Below are positions 50,592 to 62,300 of a stretch of DNA of 64,000 nucleotides, one piece after another. The notes under the pieces were generated by a model that saw only the letters and a program-made list of their open reading frames with translations, had not been told where the DNA came from and searched no databases. The translations under genes and the position numbers were made by a program. This DNA comes from a virus, in IMG/VR virus record IMGVR_UViG_3300031705_000001, positions 1-64,000 of that record; one strand, given 5' to 3'. The stretch's first letter is position 1, and the number at the start of each line of letters is the position of its first letter.

Positions 50592-52529
50592 ATGGCAACT
50601 CCTCTAGTTAGAATACCGCAGCCCATGGGAGGCACAATGTATGCTTTTGCTTCTTCAGCAAGAGACATGACTAGAGCTTTTAACAGTTCAGATTTAAATT
50701 TTGAGTTTAGTAAATACGCTTTATTAGATCTTCCAGATTTTACTGATTCAGTTAACGGTTCTAACGTAATAGATTTTGAATCAAATCTTAAACAACCTTC
50801 GGGCCAAGCATATGTTGCTGGGATGCCTAATGTTGATTTTGCACAGACATTTCAAAATTACGTACTAAACTTGGAAGAATTATTATTGAAAGATGATGAT
50901 TACGATCCAATACTTTTACAATCAGATTCAGAGAAAATATTCTTTAAATGGTTATCTTCTTTAGGTGCTATTGATTTTATAGCTGCTGATTCTAATCAAA
51001 CACTTTTGGGTAATTATACCGAGAAGATCAACGGAACATTCGCTAGTGAAAATTATGACCGAGTTGTAAAATACTTAGGGACAATTGATGTAGAGAATGA
51101 TGTTGCATATCAAGGTAACACATATCACGAAGTTTATATAAACGTTCCTACATCAGTTGGTTACACACCTACTGTATTGTTTAAAACTAACGATTATAAT
51201 ACAACTGCAACTAAATTATATGCTTCAGATTACATTGAAGGTCGAGTGGGTCAAACGCACCCAGATCCTAATATTAATATTGATTCTGTAGTTGATGCAT
51301 ACACAGTAAACAGCGGTGGACATTACGATATTCAAACTAATGCAACTAATAGTGTTGGAATTCAGTTTGAAGCAAACGCATATGAAGAAATAAACAACAA
51401 CTCAGATGTACAGTCTTTGTTGGATTTTGCTAAAAAAGGACAAAAGTTTAAATTCAATGCTGTTCTTGTTTATTATGATCTTTATAGTGAATCAATTGCT
51501 GGTAATAGAGCAACTAACTTATATGGTATTTTAATTCTTGATGATATTCAAGATGCATATGGTCCAGGTTCTAAAATTAATGAGCAGATCAAATATAAGC
51601 CGAACGAGATTACAGGGTTAAACGGTAATGCGTTCTCTTTAAAGTTAAATTTAAAATTCAATTCTTCATTAGATAATGTTGGAGTTGAAACAAGCATAAA
51701 TGATTTCACTACGTTTGGTATGGATTTATTTATGGATACAACAACTGCAATAGAAAATGCAACACAGCTCCTAATACAAGCAAATGCTAGATATGGCTCA
51801 ATTGCTAAGAGAGTTGATAGTGTAGAAAGATTAGTTACGTCAGGTGATGATTCTGTTGCAATTATCAATAGATTAACTAGTTTAGAAGACAGTTTCAAAA
51901 ACGCTTCTATTCAATTAGCTAATTCAAATTCATTATTGGAATTAATTACAAAGGCACATACTAAAATAAATTCTTTAATTGATGGGACAATACCAGTTGA
52001 ATTGCAATACAACACTGATGTGATATTTGCAGGAAAGGGTACGTCGGTTGACAAAACAATTCCTAATAAAATTAAAATAGACAATAACATTGATGGATAC
52101 ATTCTAAATGAAGTATTCGTATATAATATATATGCTAAGGCAATCGCAGATCAATTATCAACGAATTTAATGTTTGATGCCGGTGCAAGTGGTAATGGTT
52201 CATCAAAGTTTGCTATTTGGGCTAGACTTAAATCATTCACTAATAGATTAAGTCTTAAAGGTTTGATATCATCAGATCCTGAAAGTAATCTTAATATATA
52301 TATTGACGACAGTGTAATCGCATGGAAAAGCGGTCAAACATTTAAAATTACATTTGACGAAATCAATATGACAGGAAATAACATTAAAATTTGGAGTAAA
52401 TCTACTACAGGCTTTGATAAGTTAATAGCTGACATAGATGGAACTCAATTAATAACTAACAAACCATATATTGAATTAGTATGCATTGACGCTGCTAACT
52501 ATCAATTTGAAGCAGATATTTTAAGATAA
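50592..52529 (+). CDS. Virion structural protein, fibre/baseplate periphery
   Basis: The 645-residue protein consists of beta-type domains with a helical segment at about residues 375-470 (NATQLLIQANARYGSIAKRVDSVERLV, read in parts) that looks like a coiled coil. No enzyme motif. Position between wedge and adhesin genes suggests a fibre-connecting protein. It is followed by the next gene after one base. Confidence 0.55.
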   Translation: MATPLVRIPQPMGGTMYAFASSARDMTRAFNSSDLNFEFSKYALLDLPDFTDSVNGSNVIDFESNLKQPSGQAYVAGMPNVDFAQTFQNYVLNLEELLLKDDDYDPILLQSDSEKIFFKWLSSLGAIDFIAADSNQTLLGNYTEKINGTFASENYDRVVKYLGTIDVENDVAYQGNTYHEVYINVPTSVGYTPTVLFKTNDYNTTATKLYASDYIEGRVGQTHPDPNINIDSVVDAYTVNSGGHYDIQTNATNSVGIQFEANAYEEINNNSDVQSLLDFAKKGQKFKFNAVLVYYDLYSESIAGNRATNLYGILILDDIQDAYGPGSKINEQIKYKPNEITGLNGNAFSLKLNLKFNSSLDNVGVETSINDFTTFGMDLFMDTTTAIENATQLLIQANARYGSIAKRVDSVERLVTSGDDSVAIINRLTSLEDSFKNASIQLANSNSLLELITKAHTKINSLIDGTIPVELQYNTDVIFAGKGTSVDKTIPNKIKIDNNIDGYILNEVFVYNIYAKAIADQLSTNLMFDAGASGNGSSKFAIWARLKSFTNRLSLKGLISSDPESNLNIYIDDSVIAWKSGQTFKITFDEINMTGNNIKIWSKSTTGFDKLIADIDGTQLITNKPYIELVCIDAANYQFEADILR

Positions 52530-52530
52530 T

Positions 52531-55500
52531 ATGAATACTAACAACTCTATTTCTAACTCGCTCAAGAAACTACTTGAAATCAACGCAAATTCTTTAACAA
52601 TATTTGAGAGAATTAATGAGGCGATGACTACCAATAATCAAGATATTTCTCTTGAGATATTAACACCTGATGGAACTGAAACCGTCTCTGTGCCGTCATT
52701 TCATTACATGAAAAACGAATTAGGACGATTAGATACAAATTTAAAAGCATTATCAGGGTTAGGTACTGGCGACACTAATATTAGATTAGCCGACGGTACA
52801 TATCGAAATATCATTACATCTAGATTAAAATCTCCGGCAAAAGATATCACTAGTTTTAGTAGACCAATTAATTTTGCAACTAAAGCTAATTATTTCTTCG
52901 AAGATTTTTTAAACCCATTGCTTACAATGAGCGTCGATGTTAGCGGACAAATTCCAAATAATACTGAGAGAGTTTTAGTTAAAAGGATTTTGTTTAATTC
53001 TTCAAATGCAACGACAGTTGATTATTTTAATAGTAACTATAAGAATAAAGGAAACTTAAAATATTCTACTGTAATTCAAGAAATATCTAATAACAAATTA
53101 GCATATACACTGGATGAAGACACACGTGACATGCCATACAGAAACGTACAGTATACTGGTAAGTTTGATGTAGTGAACATCAGTACAGGGACAAGAGACA
53201 TCGTAAAGGGTGAAGTTACAGTTAAGCAGTCTATAGATTTATACGAATTGGATCAATTGACATATAGCGATTCTTCTAAAGGCGTTAAACAGACTGAAGT
53301 ACTACAAGTTGGAGATGAGCTTATATTAAACGGAGGTTCTAATAACACTAGGTATAAAATTACAACAATTAATGGTTCATTAAAACAAGTAGAGCTATTA
53401 AGAGTTGAAGGATACGAACCTATCACACCTAATATTGGAATTAATCAACTTGGCATATATAAAATTGATGATGCAGATTTAAAGGTAAACATTAATGTAG
53501 GATTTAACGAGAGAGTTTTAGTTTTTGTTAAAGCAATAGATCCTGATTCTAAAATATTAGCAGAAAACTGGTCACCTGGTATCGGCTTATATACAAATGA
53601 ATTAACACTTATACAGGCTGACGGTGCTATAAAAAGATTAGATGATTATTATAATTCTGAAGTTGCAGATTTTGGTAAATATATCAAAGCACTTAAGGAA
53701 GATTCTATACCACCAGCAACAGAGGGTATCACTCCTGATGCTCCAACAATTAACTCTAATAACTTTGCGGTAGTACAAATCAATTCACACCTAACTATTA
53801 ATGATAGTGCTGATAAGATCAAGAAATTATCTGCTGATAAAGTTAATGTAGAAGAGAAGATTAAAAAGTTAGATGAAACTATATCTAATACACGAGAGAG
53901 TATTTCTACCAAGAAATATGAATCTGTTATTCAAAAGGATGTAGATAAAAATGAATTAAATTCTCTTATCACGGAGAGAACAAGCGAAACTAGTTTATAT
54001 ACAAGTATTGTAAATCAAATTCAATCGCTTGCTGCAGGAACTAATGCAACTGCTATTTCACCTAAATACAGAGTTAGAGGTTTTTGGCAAGTACCAACTC
54101 CTAAGAAACTTGCAAACACGGTTGAGCAACATGTTGTTCAATTTATTATACAATACAGATATTTGTCAACCAGTGGAAAGGCAAGTGAAGTTACTCAACT
54201 GCCATTCACTGAAGGTACAAGAGAGAAAACAGCAGTATTCTCAAACTGGAACGAACAAAAAACTAAATCTAGAGACAGATTTAGAAATGCAAAAACAAGA
54301 AAATTTGAATGGCAAGCTAGTTTAGTAGAAGATGCACAGGCAGTTAACTTCAATCAATTAGATCTTTCAATCAATGAAGGTGAACTAGTGGAAATTAGAG
54401 TGAAATCTGTTTCAGAAGCTGGTTATCCGGCAAACCCAATATATTCAGATTGGTCAAAATCAATTACAATTGATTTCCCAATTACTGAGATCGATACTAC
54501 TAATGTAGATGCTTTATTATTAGTTAACGCTGCTGAAACTGCAGCTGTTAAAATTGCAGAACAACTTACGTCAAGAGGTGTATATAATCATATTAGCGAT
54601 TCATTTAGTGCAAATGAGAAATATTATGCACATACAGCTACGGGCATTGCATCGGGATTTCTATCTGCTGAACAAAAACCAATTTCAGTATACGATAAGA
54701 TCGCACAATTAGAAGCGCAGATCGCTGGACTTAAAGATGCAGTTGAAGTTGAAATAGGAGAATTAGTTGTTAAAGTAATGGATGAAGACGGTACAGTTAC
54801 TGTTATAAATAACGGAACTAAGAATCAAATATTCGCAGGTTATTATACTGACGAAGTTGCCAGTTTAACTGTCAAGAAAGGTCATATTGTTACTAAGACA
54901 TTTAAATTATTATTGGAAAACACTAAAGCTACTAAATTAGAATTAATTTCTAGATTGGTTGGTGATAGAAATTTACCAGCATATAGATCTAGCGCGGCTG
55001 GTTCTGTAATTGGTGATAACGGATTTGGTGTAATTGACAATGATAATGGTATTAAAGATACTGATGTTAAAATCAGTTCTGATAATTATTATACATCTGA
55101 AGGTAAATATGATTTAGCTCCAATACAATATCAAAACATTGATGGTACATCTTTATCGTCATATGACATGTTAGCTGAAGCACCATATCAATCTGCACAG
55201 AGACGTGGACAATTTGTTTACTCTAGATTCATGGATGTATCTAATCAAAATCCATTATATGTAACTGAATCACTATTATCTGCAAACACTAGCGAATTTA
55301 CTAATTACGAGTACGCTCTTAGTTATGCTGATTTTCAAACAGTGGACACAATTACATTAATAACACCAACAGGTGACGGAGATTCAGCTGATTTTATATG
55401 GACAGGAACATTTGGTAGAAACAATCTTGCTAATAATGCCAACGCTAATATAAGTTCTGTATTTTCTCAATCTACTGTCGATGTAACAAGTACTTCAATT

Positions 55501-56265
55501 GTTGGAATTTCGAACTACAATAATGGATTATATATGCACAAACATCATCCAGATTTAGAGCACTTGTATATAGATTTCAAAGAAGACGGATCTGTAAACG
55601 ACAGCAGTGTTACAGTAACTGAACAACAAGAACATGTTAAAACACTTGTCAATAATGCATTATATACAATGCCTATTACATCTACATATGCAACGGGTAC
55701 ATCATTCATATACAGTGGTAGATATTCTAGTATTGGTGCATCTTTTGCAACATCACCAGTTGATTCTGTTAAAGCAACCAAACAATTAGCATTTCAAAAA
55801 ACAAGTGGTTTAATTAACGCAGGTGATAGAACATTTAAGATGTCATTCGATGCAAACGATCAATACATGCTAGGTGGTCGTTCATGTGGAGCATTCTTAT
55901 TCTTATCTCCAATTAATTTAAATACATTAAGAGTTGCTGGTGATGCTAAACAAAGTAGAAAGCAAATTAAAGCAAAGGTTGGAACTCTTGCTAATTCTAA
56001 TGCAGTTTCAGTTGATATTATATTTCAATACAGAATGACTGATTACTTTGGTAATGATGCATCTAGTGATATTGGTAGAATTGGAGGTCAAGCTAAACTA
56101 AGATTCCCTAACTTAACATATACCAAAAAAATAGGTTTAGATATATTTGATAAACATGATCAACAGTTTTCATTCGATTTAGAAGTGTTTGCAAAATACA
56201 GTCCACTAGGTAAAAACCTAAACTCTATCAGAGCTGCGAAGTTGACTAGGATGAGCGTGCAATAA
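52531..56265 (+). CDS. Large virion protein with coiled coil, fibre-like
   Basis: The 1,244-residue protein has a beta-rich N-terminus, a coiled coil at about residues 430-495 (ADKIKKLSADKVNVEEKIKKLDETI), an Fn3-like region after it (SEVTQLPFTEGTREKTAVFSNWNEQ..VEIRVKSVSEAGYPANPIYSDWSKSI, split), a second helix with IAQLEAQIAGLKDAVEVEI, and a long beta C-terminus. This alternation is usual for central or long tail-fibre proteins. It is one base after the preceding gene. Confidence 0.6.
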   Translation: MNTNNSISNSLKKLLEINANSLTIFERINEAMTTNNQDISLEILTPDGTETVSVPSFHYMKNELGRLDTNLKALSGLGTGDTNIRLADGTYRNIITSRLKSPAKDITSFSRPINFATKANYFFEDFLNPLLTMSVDVSGQIPNNTERVLVKRILFNSSNATTVDYFNSNYKNKGNLKYSTVIQEISNNKLAYTLDEDTRDMPYRNVQYTGKFDVVNISTGTRDIVKGEVTVKQSIDLYELDQLTYSDSSKGVKQTEVLQVGDELILNGGSNNTRYKITTINGSLKQVELLRVEGYEPITPNIGINQLGIYKIDDADLKVNINVGFNERVLVFVKAIDPDSKILAENWSPGIGLYTNELTLIQADGAIKRLDDYYNSEVADFGKYIKALKEDSIPPATEGITPDAPTINSNNFAVVQINSHLTINDSADKIKKLSADKVNVEEKIKKLDETISNTRESISTKKYESVIQKDVDKNELNSLITERTSETSLYTSIVNQIQSLAAGTNATAISPKYRVRGFWQVPTPKKLANTVEQHVVQFIIQYRYLSTSGKASEVTQLPFTEGTREKTAVFSNWNEQKTKSRDRFRNAKTRKFEWQASLVEDAQAVNFNQLDLSINEGELVEIRVKSVSEAGYPANPIYSDWSKSITIDFPITEIDTTNVDALLLVNAAETAAVKIAEQLTSRGVYNHISDSFSANEKYYAHTATGIASGFLSAEQKPISVYDKIAQLEAQIAGLKDAVEVEIGELVVKVMDEDGTVTVINNGTKNQIFAGYYTDEVASLTVKKGHIVTKTFKLLLENTKATKLELISRLVGDRNLPAYRSSAAGSVIGDNGFGVIDNDNGIKDTDVKISSDNYYTSEGKYDLAPIQYQNIDGTSLSSYDMLAEAPYQSAQRRGQFVYSRFMDVSNQNPLYVTESLLSANTSEFTNYEYALSYADFQTVDTITLITPTGDGDSADFIWTGTFGRNNLANNANANISSVFSQSTVDVTSTSIVGISNYNNGLYMHKHHPDLEHLYIDFKEDGSVNDSSVTVTEQQEHVKTLVNNALYTMPITSTYATGTSFIYSGRYSSIGASFATSPVDSVKATKQLAFQKTSGLINAGDRTFKMSFDANDQYMLGGRSCGAFLFLSPINLNTLRVAGDAKQSRKQIKAKVGTLANSNAVSVDIIFQYRMTDYFGNDASSDIGRIGGQAKLRFPNLTYTKKIGLDIFDKHDQQFSFDLEVFAKYSPLGKNLNSIRAAKLTRMSVQ

Positions 56266-56270
56266 ATCTG

Positions 56271-56283
56271 GATATATAATACA
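56271..56283 (+). promoter_or_regulatory. Late-promoter-like element GATATATAATACA
   Basis: It lies 36 bases before ATG 56320 of the giant adhesin gene. It is an exact match of the core. Confidence 0.55.
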
Positions 56284-56319
56284 GACAGAAGGCCTGTACA
56301 TATAAAAAGATTTAGATTA

Positions 56320-59300
56320 ATGGCATATATAACAATAAAATCAGAACAATTTACAAGTGCAATACTTGCGCTACAAGGTGGATCACTAAGTGGTTCAGCT
56401 GACCTAGTTTTATACTATGACGATACCGTTACTGCTACTTTCGTGGTAGGTACTGTATTATACACAGATGACACATTCAGCAATTTATATAGCCCAACAT
56501 CAACGACAATTGGACAGCATCTTGAATATTTCTTTAGTACAGGATCACCTGATTCAGCTATTGGAATAAACACAAACGCAACTACAAACATAGGCGAGGT
56601 GATTAGCATATACACCGATATCACAATACCTAGTACACCTAATAATTTAACAGAAACACACACATCAACTTCAGTGGACATTTCATGGGACGTAAGTTCT
56701 GATAATGTAGCAGTTGTTTCATATGACATCACATATGGTACTACCACTGTAAATGTGATTGCTACAAGTTCACCGACTGTTAGTATTACTGGATTAAATC
56801 CGGGGCAACTATACGCATTTAATATAGTCGCAAAAGATCAAGCTAATAATACATCAATTGCTGCATTACTTTCAGTAACTACTACTGCAGCGCCAGTGAT
56901 TTTATTGTCAGGTACTGATCCGGTTTCTTTTGAACTTGGCATGACATATGCCGATGCAGGTGCAACTGCAACTGATGGTAACGGCATTGATATCACATCA
57001 ACAATAGTAACTGTAAACCCAGTTGATTTAACTGCAGTTGGTACATATGTAATTACATATAATGTAAACGCAGACGGAATTGACGCAATAGAAGTTACGC
57101 GTAGTGTGATTATAACAACAGCTTCTCTGCCTGTAATTTTATTATTAGGAACTGATCCTGTTTCTTTAGAACTAGGTGCTGTCTATGCAGATGCAGGTGC
57201 AACCGCAACAGACAATACTGGTGTAGATATTACTGGAACTATTGTAACAGTAAACCCAGTAAACACAAGCATTCCGGACGAATATATTATTACGTATAAT
57301 GTCAGCGACGCTGCAGGAAACTCAGCGGTAACTAAAACAAGAACAGTAACAATAACTAATCCTGTACCTGTAATCACAGCAAGCAATCAAAGTGTTTCAC
57401 AGGACGGTACCGTAACATTTGATATTTCTGCAACAGACAGTACTAATGTAACATTTAGTACTTCAACTGCTGTCAGCGATGGTATCATATCGTTTGGACA
57501 ATTATTACACAAAACATATAATGGCGGTATTATATCGACTCAATCAATTACATATTCACCAAACACTGGACATTTCGGGGAAGATAATTGGAAATTTATA
57601 GGAACAGATGCGATGAATGGTGTAACTGCGCAATTCAATATCAAATTTGACATAGCTCAATCACCTTCGTTTGAAATGCAGATTGGTTCATTCGGAAATG
57701 ATTCAAGTGTAATGTGCGTCGCAAACAGAAACAGCATAGCATATGCTAGTACATTAAACGGCGAAAATAATGTTAGTCAATTAGCAATAGGTAGTTTAAT
57801 TTATAGTAGCAATTTAAATAACATATTAACAAATCCGTTAACTACAGGCGGTACAGACATATTTATTCCAGTATCAGATACAAGCGGTACCAGAATCTTA
57901 AAAATAAGTACAACTGGTTTAATTACGCAAATCATAGAATGTGGTATTGTTACAAATCCGACATATAGATGGGTTAATTATGCAGATTCAACATTATCAC
58001 AGTGTGATGGTGAATTTAATAACATGAAAATATGGTACGATCTACCATCTGGTGTTACTAATATACTTACATTAAACGAACTGGTTACAAATAATATTCC
58101 TGTATTTAGTAGCGAATATTATTCAAATTTATATGCCAGTAATGTTGCTAATAATTCAACGGGTGATACTCTTTTAATAGGAACTATTGCTAGTGGAATA
58201 TACAGCGAAACTGATAATACAAATAATGTTCATTACAAGAGATCAACTACAAATGATTGGGTAGAATCGGATTCAAATCAGAATCCACCATTATTGACAT
58301 GGGAATGTGAAGAAACATTACTGTATGATGTGGAATCTATGAATTCAATTGAAACTTCTACCGTATCAGATCCTAATATAAATCAATATTGTGCAGCTAC
58401 AAAAACAAATACTAATTTATTCTACAGAGTACTTAAGAATACAGGTGTAATATCAACGCTAATTGAGCTAGCTAAGTCCAATGTTTTAATTTACAAATCT
58501 GAGATTGGTGCTGAAATTGAAGATGCTGATGATTTGTTTGAATCAAATATATTTTCTGATGGAAATGGATTCTTTACATGGGAAAATTCAGGAGATAATG
58601 TTAATGTAAAATGGTATGGATATGATAATAATAATTTACTAGCATCGGGTATCAATATAACGCATAGTGGAACATGTAGTAATTATAATAAACCAAGTAT
58701 ACCTGTAAACTTAATTGAGGGAAGTGGCATAAATGACATGAATGTTTTTTACGGATTTTATTCTAGTAACCCAGAAATAGAGGGACCTGACAATAGTAAT
58801 AATAATGAAACAGTATTCTGGCCAATATATGTAATAGACGGATTGCACACCAATCAAGGGGGTGATGCTGGTAGTCATATAGAAACATTCATTACTGATA
58901 TATCGTTTGGTAAAATAATAAAGACTACGAGCTTCGATAGCTGTTTGGAATACGCAGTGAAGATCATTGCAGAAGATATGGATACTGCTATTCTTTTATT
59001 AAAAAATACTGGAATAACATCACAGCAACGACCTGTTGTTTCAAGTGGAATAGAAATAGGAATATCTAGTGAATCAGTTGTTAATATTTATAATAATACA
59101 GATTTAAGCCCATGTATTGTGGGTGATACTGCAACAATTACATCAACATATACATTTCCATTAGTAAGTGGATATGATACTGTTAAAGTAGGTCCTAATT
59201 TCAATACGCAATCTAATTACAAGTTAGATAATGTAACCAAACCATTATTAAGAACAAATCCTAAATTATCTGGTAACATTAAAATTGTTACAAGTTCTGA

Positions 59301-62300
59301 TGATTCGGTTTATTTAGAAAGTATAAATGCTTCTAAAGATCTCGCTAGTATAAAATATAAAAAGAATGTAATTAATCCTAATGGTAACTATGCATCTGAC
59401 GTGTCTAATTTCTTTAAATCAAAAGGAACTCCTGCTGCATTAATTTTCGCAACGAAAAGAGCAGAATCTGATTTAAATGTATTGGACTCATATGATAAAC
59501 AAATAGAAGAAGAGTATCAATATGGTACTACTTATAATCATTCTAAGAATTATACAGAAAAATATAGAATGTTTGCGCCAATATGGGCAGATGATAATAT
59601 ACCTAGTAATTTTGTTATATTTAAAGTTAAAAATCCAATAGGTATAAATATCGACGCAGTAGATGAGAATAATGCAAATGTGATTCAAGATATGCTTGAA
59701 AATGCAGAGATTGTTAAATCGTTTGATTTAACAAGTACATCAAATATAGGTACATATATTAGAAATCATGTACAACAAGAAACATTTCCAAAATCACCAA
59801 TCACTGTCTCTTTTGATAAGGGTGAGATGACTAATTATAATGGAATCGATATCAAGTCAGGTGAAATAACAAGCAAAGGTGAATATATTCACAATGATTT
59901 TGTACGTACAGATAAACCTCTTATTGAGGCAAACGATTTTATCACAGACGGATTTAAACGAAACAAGATGATATGTGCTAATTTATTAAACTTAGAATTT
60001 TTGTTTGATGATGACAGTTCAGTTGATTATAGTGTCAATAGGTACTTTGGATTATATGTCGACACAATCGATTCAGGTAATGGTGAAATAGAGTCTATTA
60101 GTAATAATGTTATTAAGTTTAATAAAGTCAAATCTCTTGTAGATGTTGATAAACCAGTAACTGCAATACCATCATATAAACAGATGCAAACTTCACCTAC
60201 ACTTGGTTATGTTTGTGTAAATAAAATATATTATAAAATATCTAATCCTTCTAAGATAGGTCTTTATGATCCTGAACAACTAGAAGTTAAAATAGATGAT
60301 AGTACTGGTGTTATACATAGTAGCATTGGTATATCGCACACTGGTAGATCAATTAACCTAACAAAGAATGATGAGAGAGGTTACGATTTTGTTAAAATGT
60401 CAATTACAGATACACCTGAAACCGGAGATAAAATAGCGGTAGTTGGTTCTAGAGAAGAAGCTTATAAATTTACATTTATTAAACATATTGCGGGTGAAAG
60501 TATTACAATTAACTTAGAAGATTCAACTGGATTAAAGCAATTCTCTTTTAACACGGGTATATTATTTGAAAACAACTCTTTAAATGATACAAAAACAAGT
60601 ATACTAAATGCATGGGCATTATTACCTGATTTAAACAAGTACCTAGATTTAACAGTAGACGATGCAACGAAATCATTTGTTATAACTGAAAGTCAAACAA
60701 ACTTAGGAGATTTAAATATGTATATCTCAAGTGCAATAAGTTCTATTATAAGAGTTGATCAAATACAATCAAACATTAAAATTCAAAATAGAACGTATGT
60801 TGCTTCATATGCATTAGACAAGGGAACGTATCAAGGTAATTTATTTTCTAATCAAGGTAGTGTCAGCGATATTACATTGGCGTTGGCTTCAGCAATACAC
60901 ATGGATGATAGCGAATTAGATGCAGTTAATTCTGGCCAAAATATTTATATTAAAACAAAAATACCAGGTTATAGATTATTACAACATACTGTTTTAGTTA
61001 ATAAATCAAATGTTGTGGATTTCATAAGAGTTGGTAATCACGATACTGGTAATATTTTAAAATTAAGAGAACAATTTAACGGTAATAATACGGTACTTTC
61101 TAATTGGTCTGCACATTATTTAAATGGTGGTAATTCTACATCTAAATCAGTATATGTTGATAACACAACGGTTAGTGAAATATCGATCGGAGATTATTTA
61201 GAAACAAGACATAAGGGAAAATACAATAAGGTATTAGATATAGTGGAAGATGTTAGATCTTTTGATTCTACCAAATCTAAATTAATATTGGAATCAAAAT
61301 CAGATTCTGAAAGCGGAGAAGCAAGAGTATTTAATCAAGATGTTGTTAGGATAGGATTATTTTCTGCGTATGACGTATACGACATGAACTTTGATTTTTA
61401 TGATACATCTAATTCTGATTTAAAAGAACTTAGTTTAGAAACCACAAGTAATATAGCGTACGCACCGTATGATCATGCAATACAGAACATTGAGGAACAC
61501 CTTGATATGCCTGGATCGGAATTATCAGCGAATAATATATTTAACGATAATTATAACATGGCGCCTATAAATTACTTTTCGAATCTTTCTGGAATTTTAA
61601 CAGAGGAATCTGTATATGAGGAATCTACTGAAATTATCACGAGTGAATTTGATAGATTAAAAGAAAATCAATTAAAGGAATTTGCTATTAATTCTAGAAT
61701 AGTACCCAATATTAATAAATGGGTTTTAAAAGATTCATTAACAGTTAGAGATCAACCTTATTATTTAAATACAAACGAAGCTTTTGGTAGAACTAATTTT
61801 TCACCAGATTTAACAGCAACCGGTCGTAGTAAGGATGATATGACACATGAATGGTTTTATATGGACAAAAAACCAAAGTATTTAAAATACGACAATTTAA
61901 ACGACACTTTCTCTTATGTTAATTTCATGGAAGACTTTGATTTAACTGCTAACTTATTTAAAAGTACTAATAATGATTACTTTGACAAGTTCATGATCAC
62001 TGAAGGTTTTGAGAAAAACTTAAGTGAAGCAGATACATCAAGTATATCTACATTGTTTGGAGAATATGACAGCGGTTATTTAAATACTGAAGATATTAAT
62101 AATACATTCTTCAAAACTAATTTAAAAAAGAAATACACCACAATTGACGGCGGAGCTAGCGGATCTTTTGCTAGTACTATTTTTAAAGGTTTGAAAGTTG
62201 TATTAAAAAACAGGAAAGAATTTATTAATAAGACTGCTGTAGATTTTGTAAAAAACAGTGAATTTAACGGATACAAATTTAGTATTTTATTAAAAACAAA

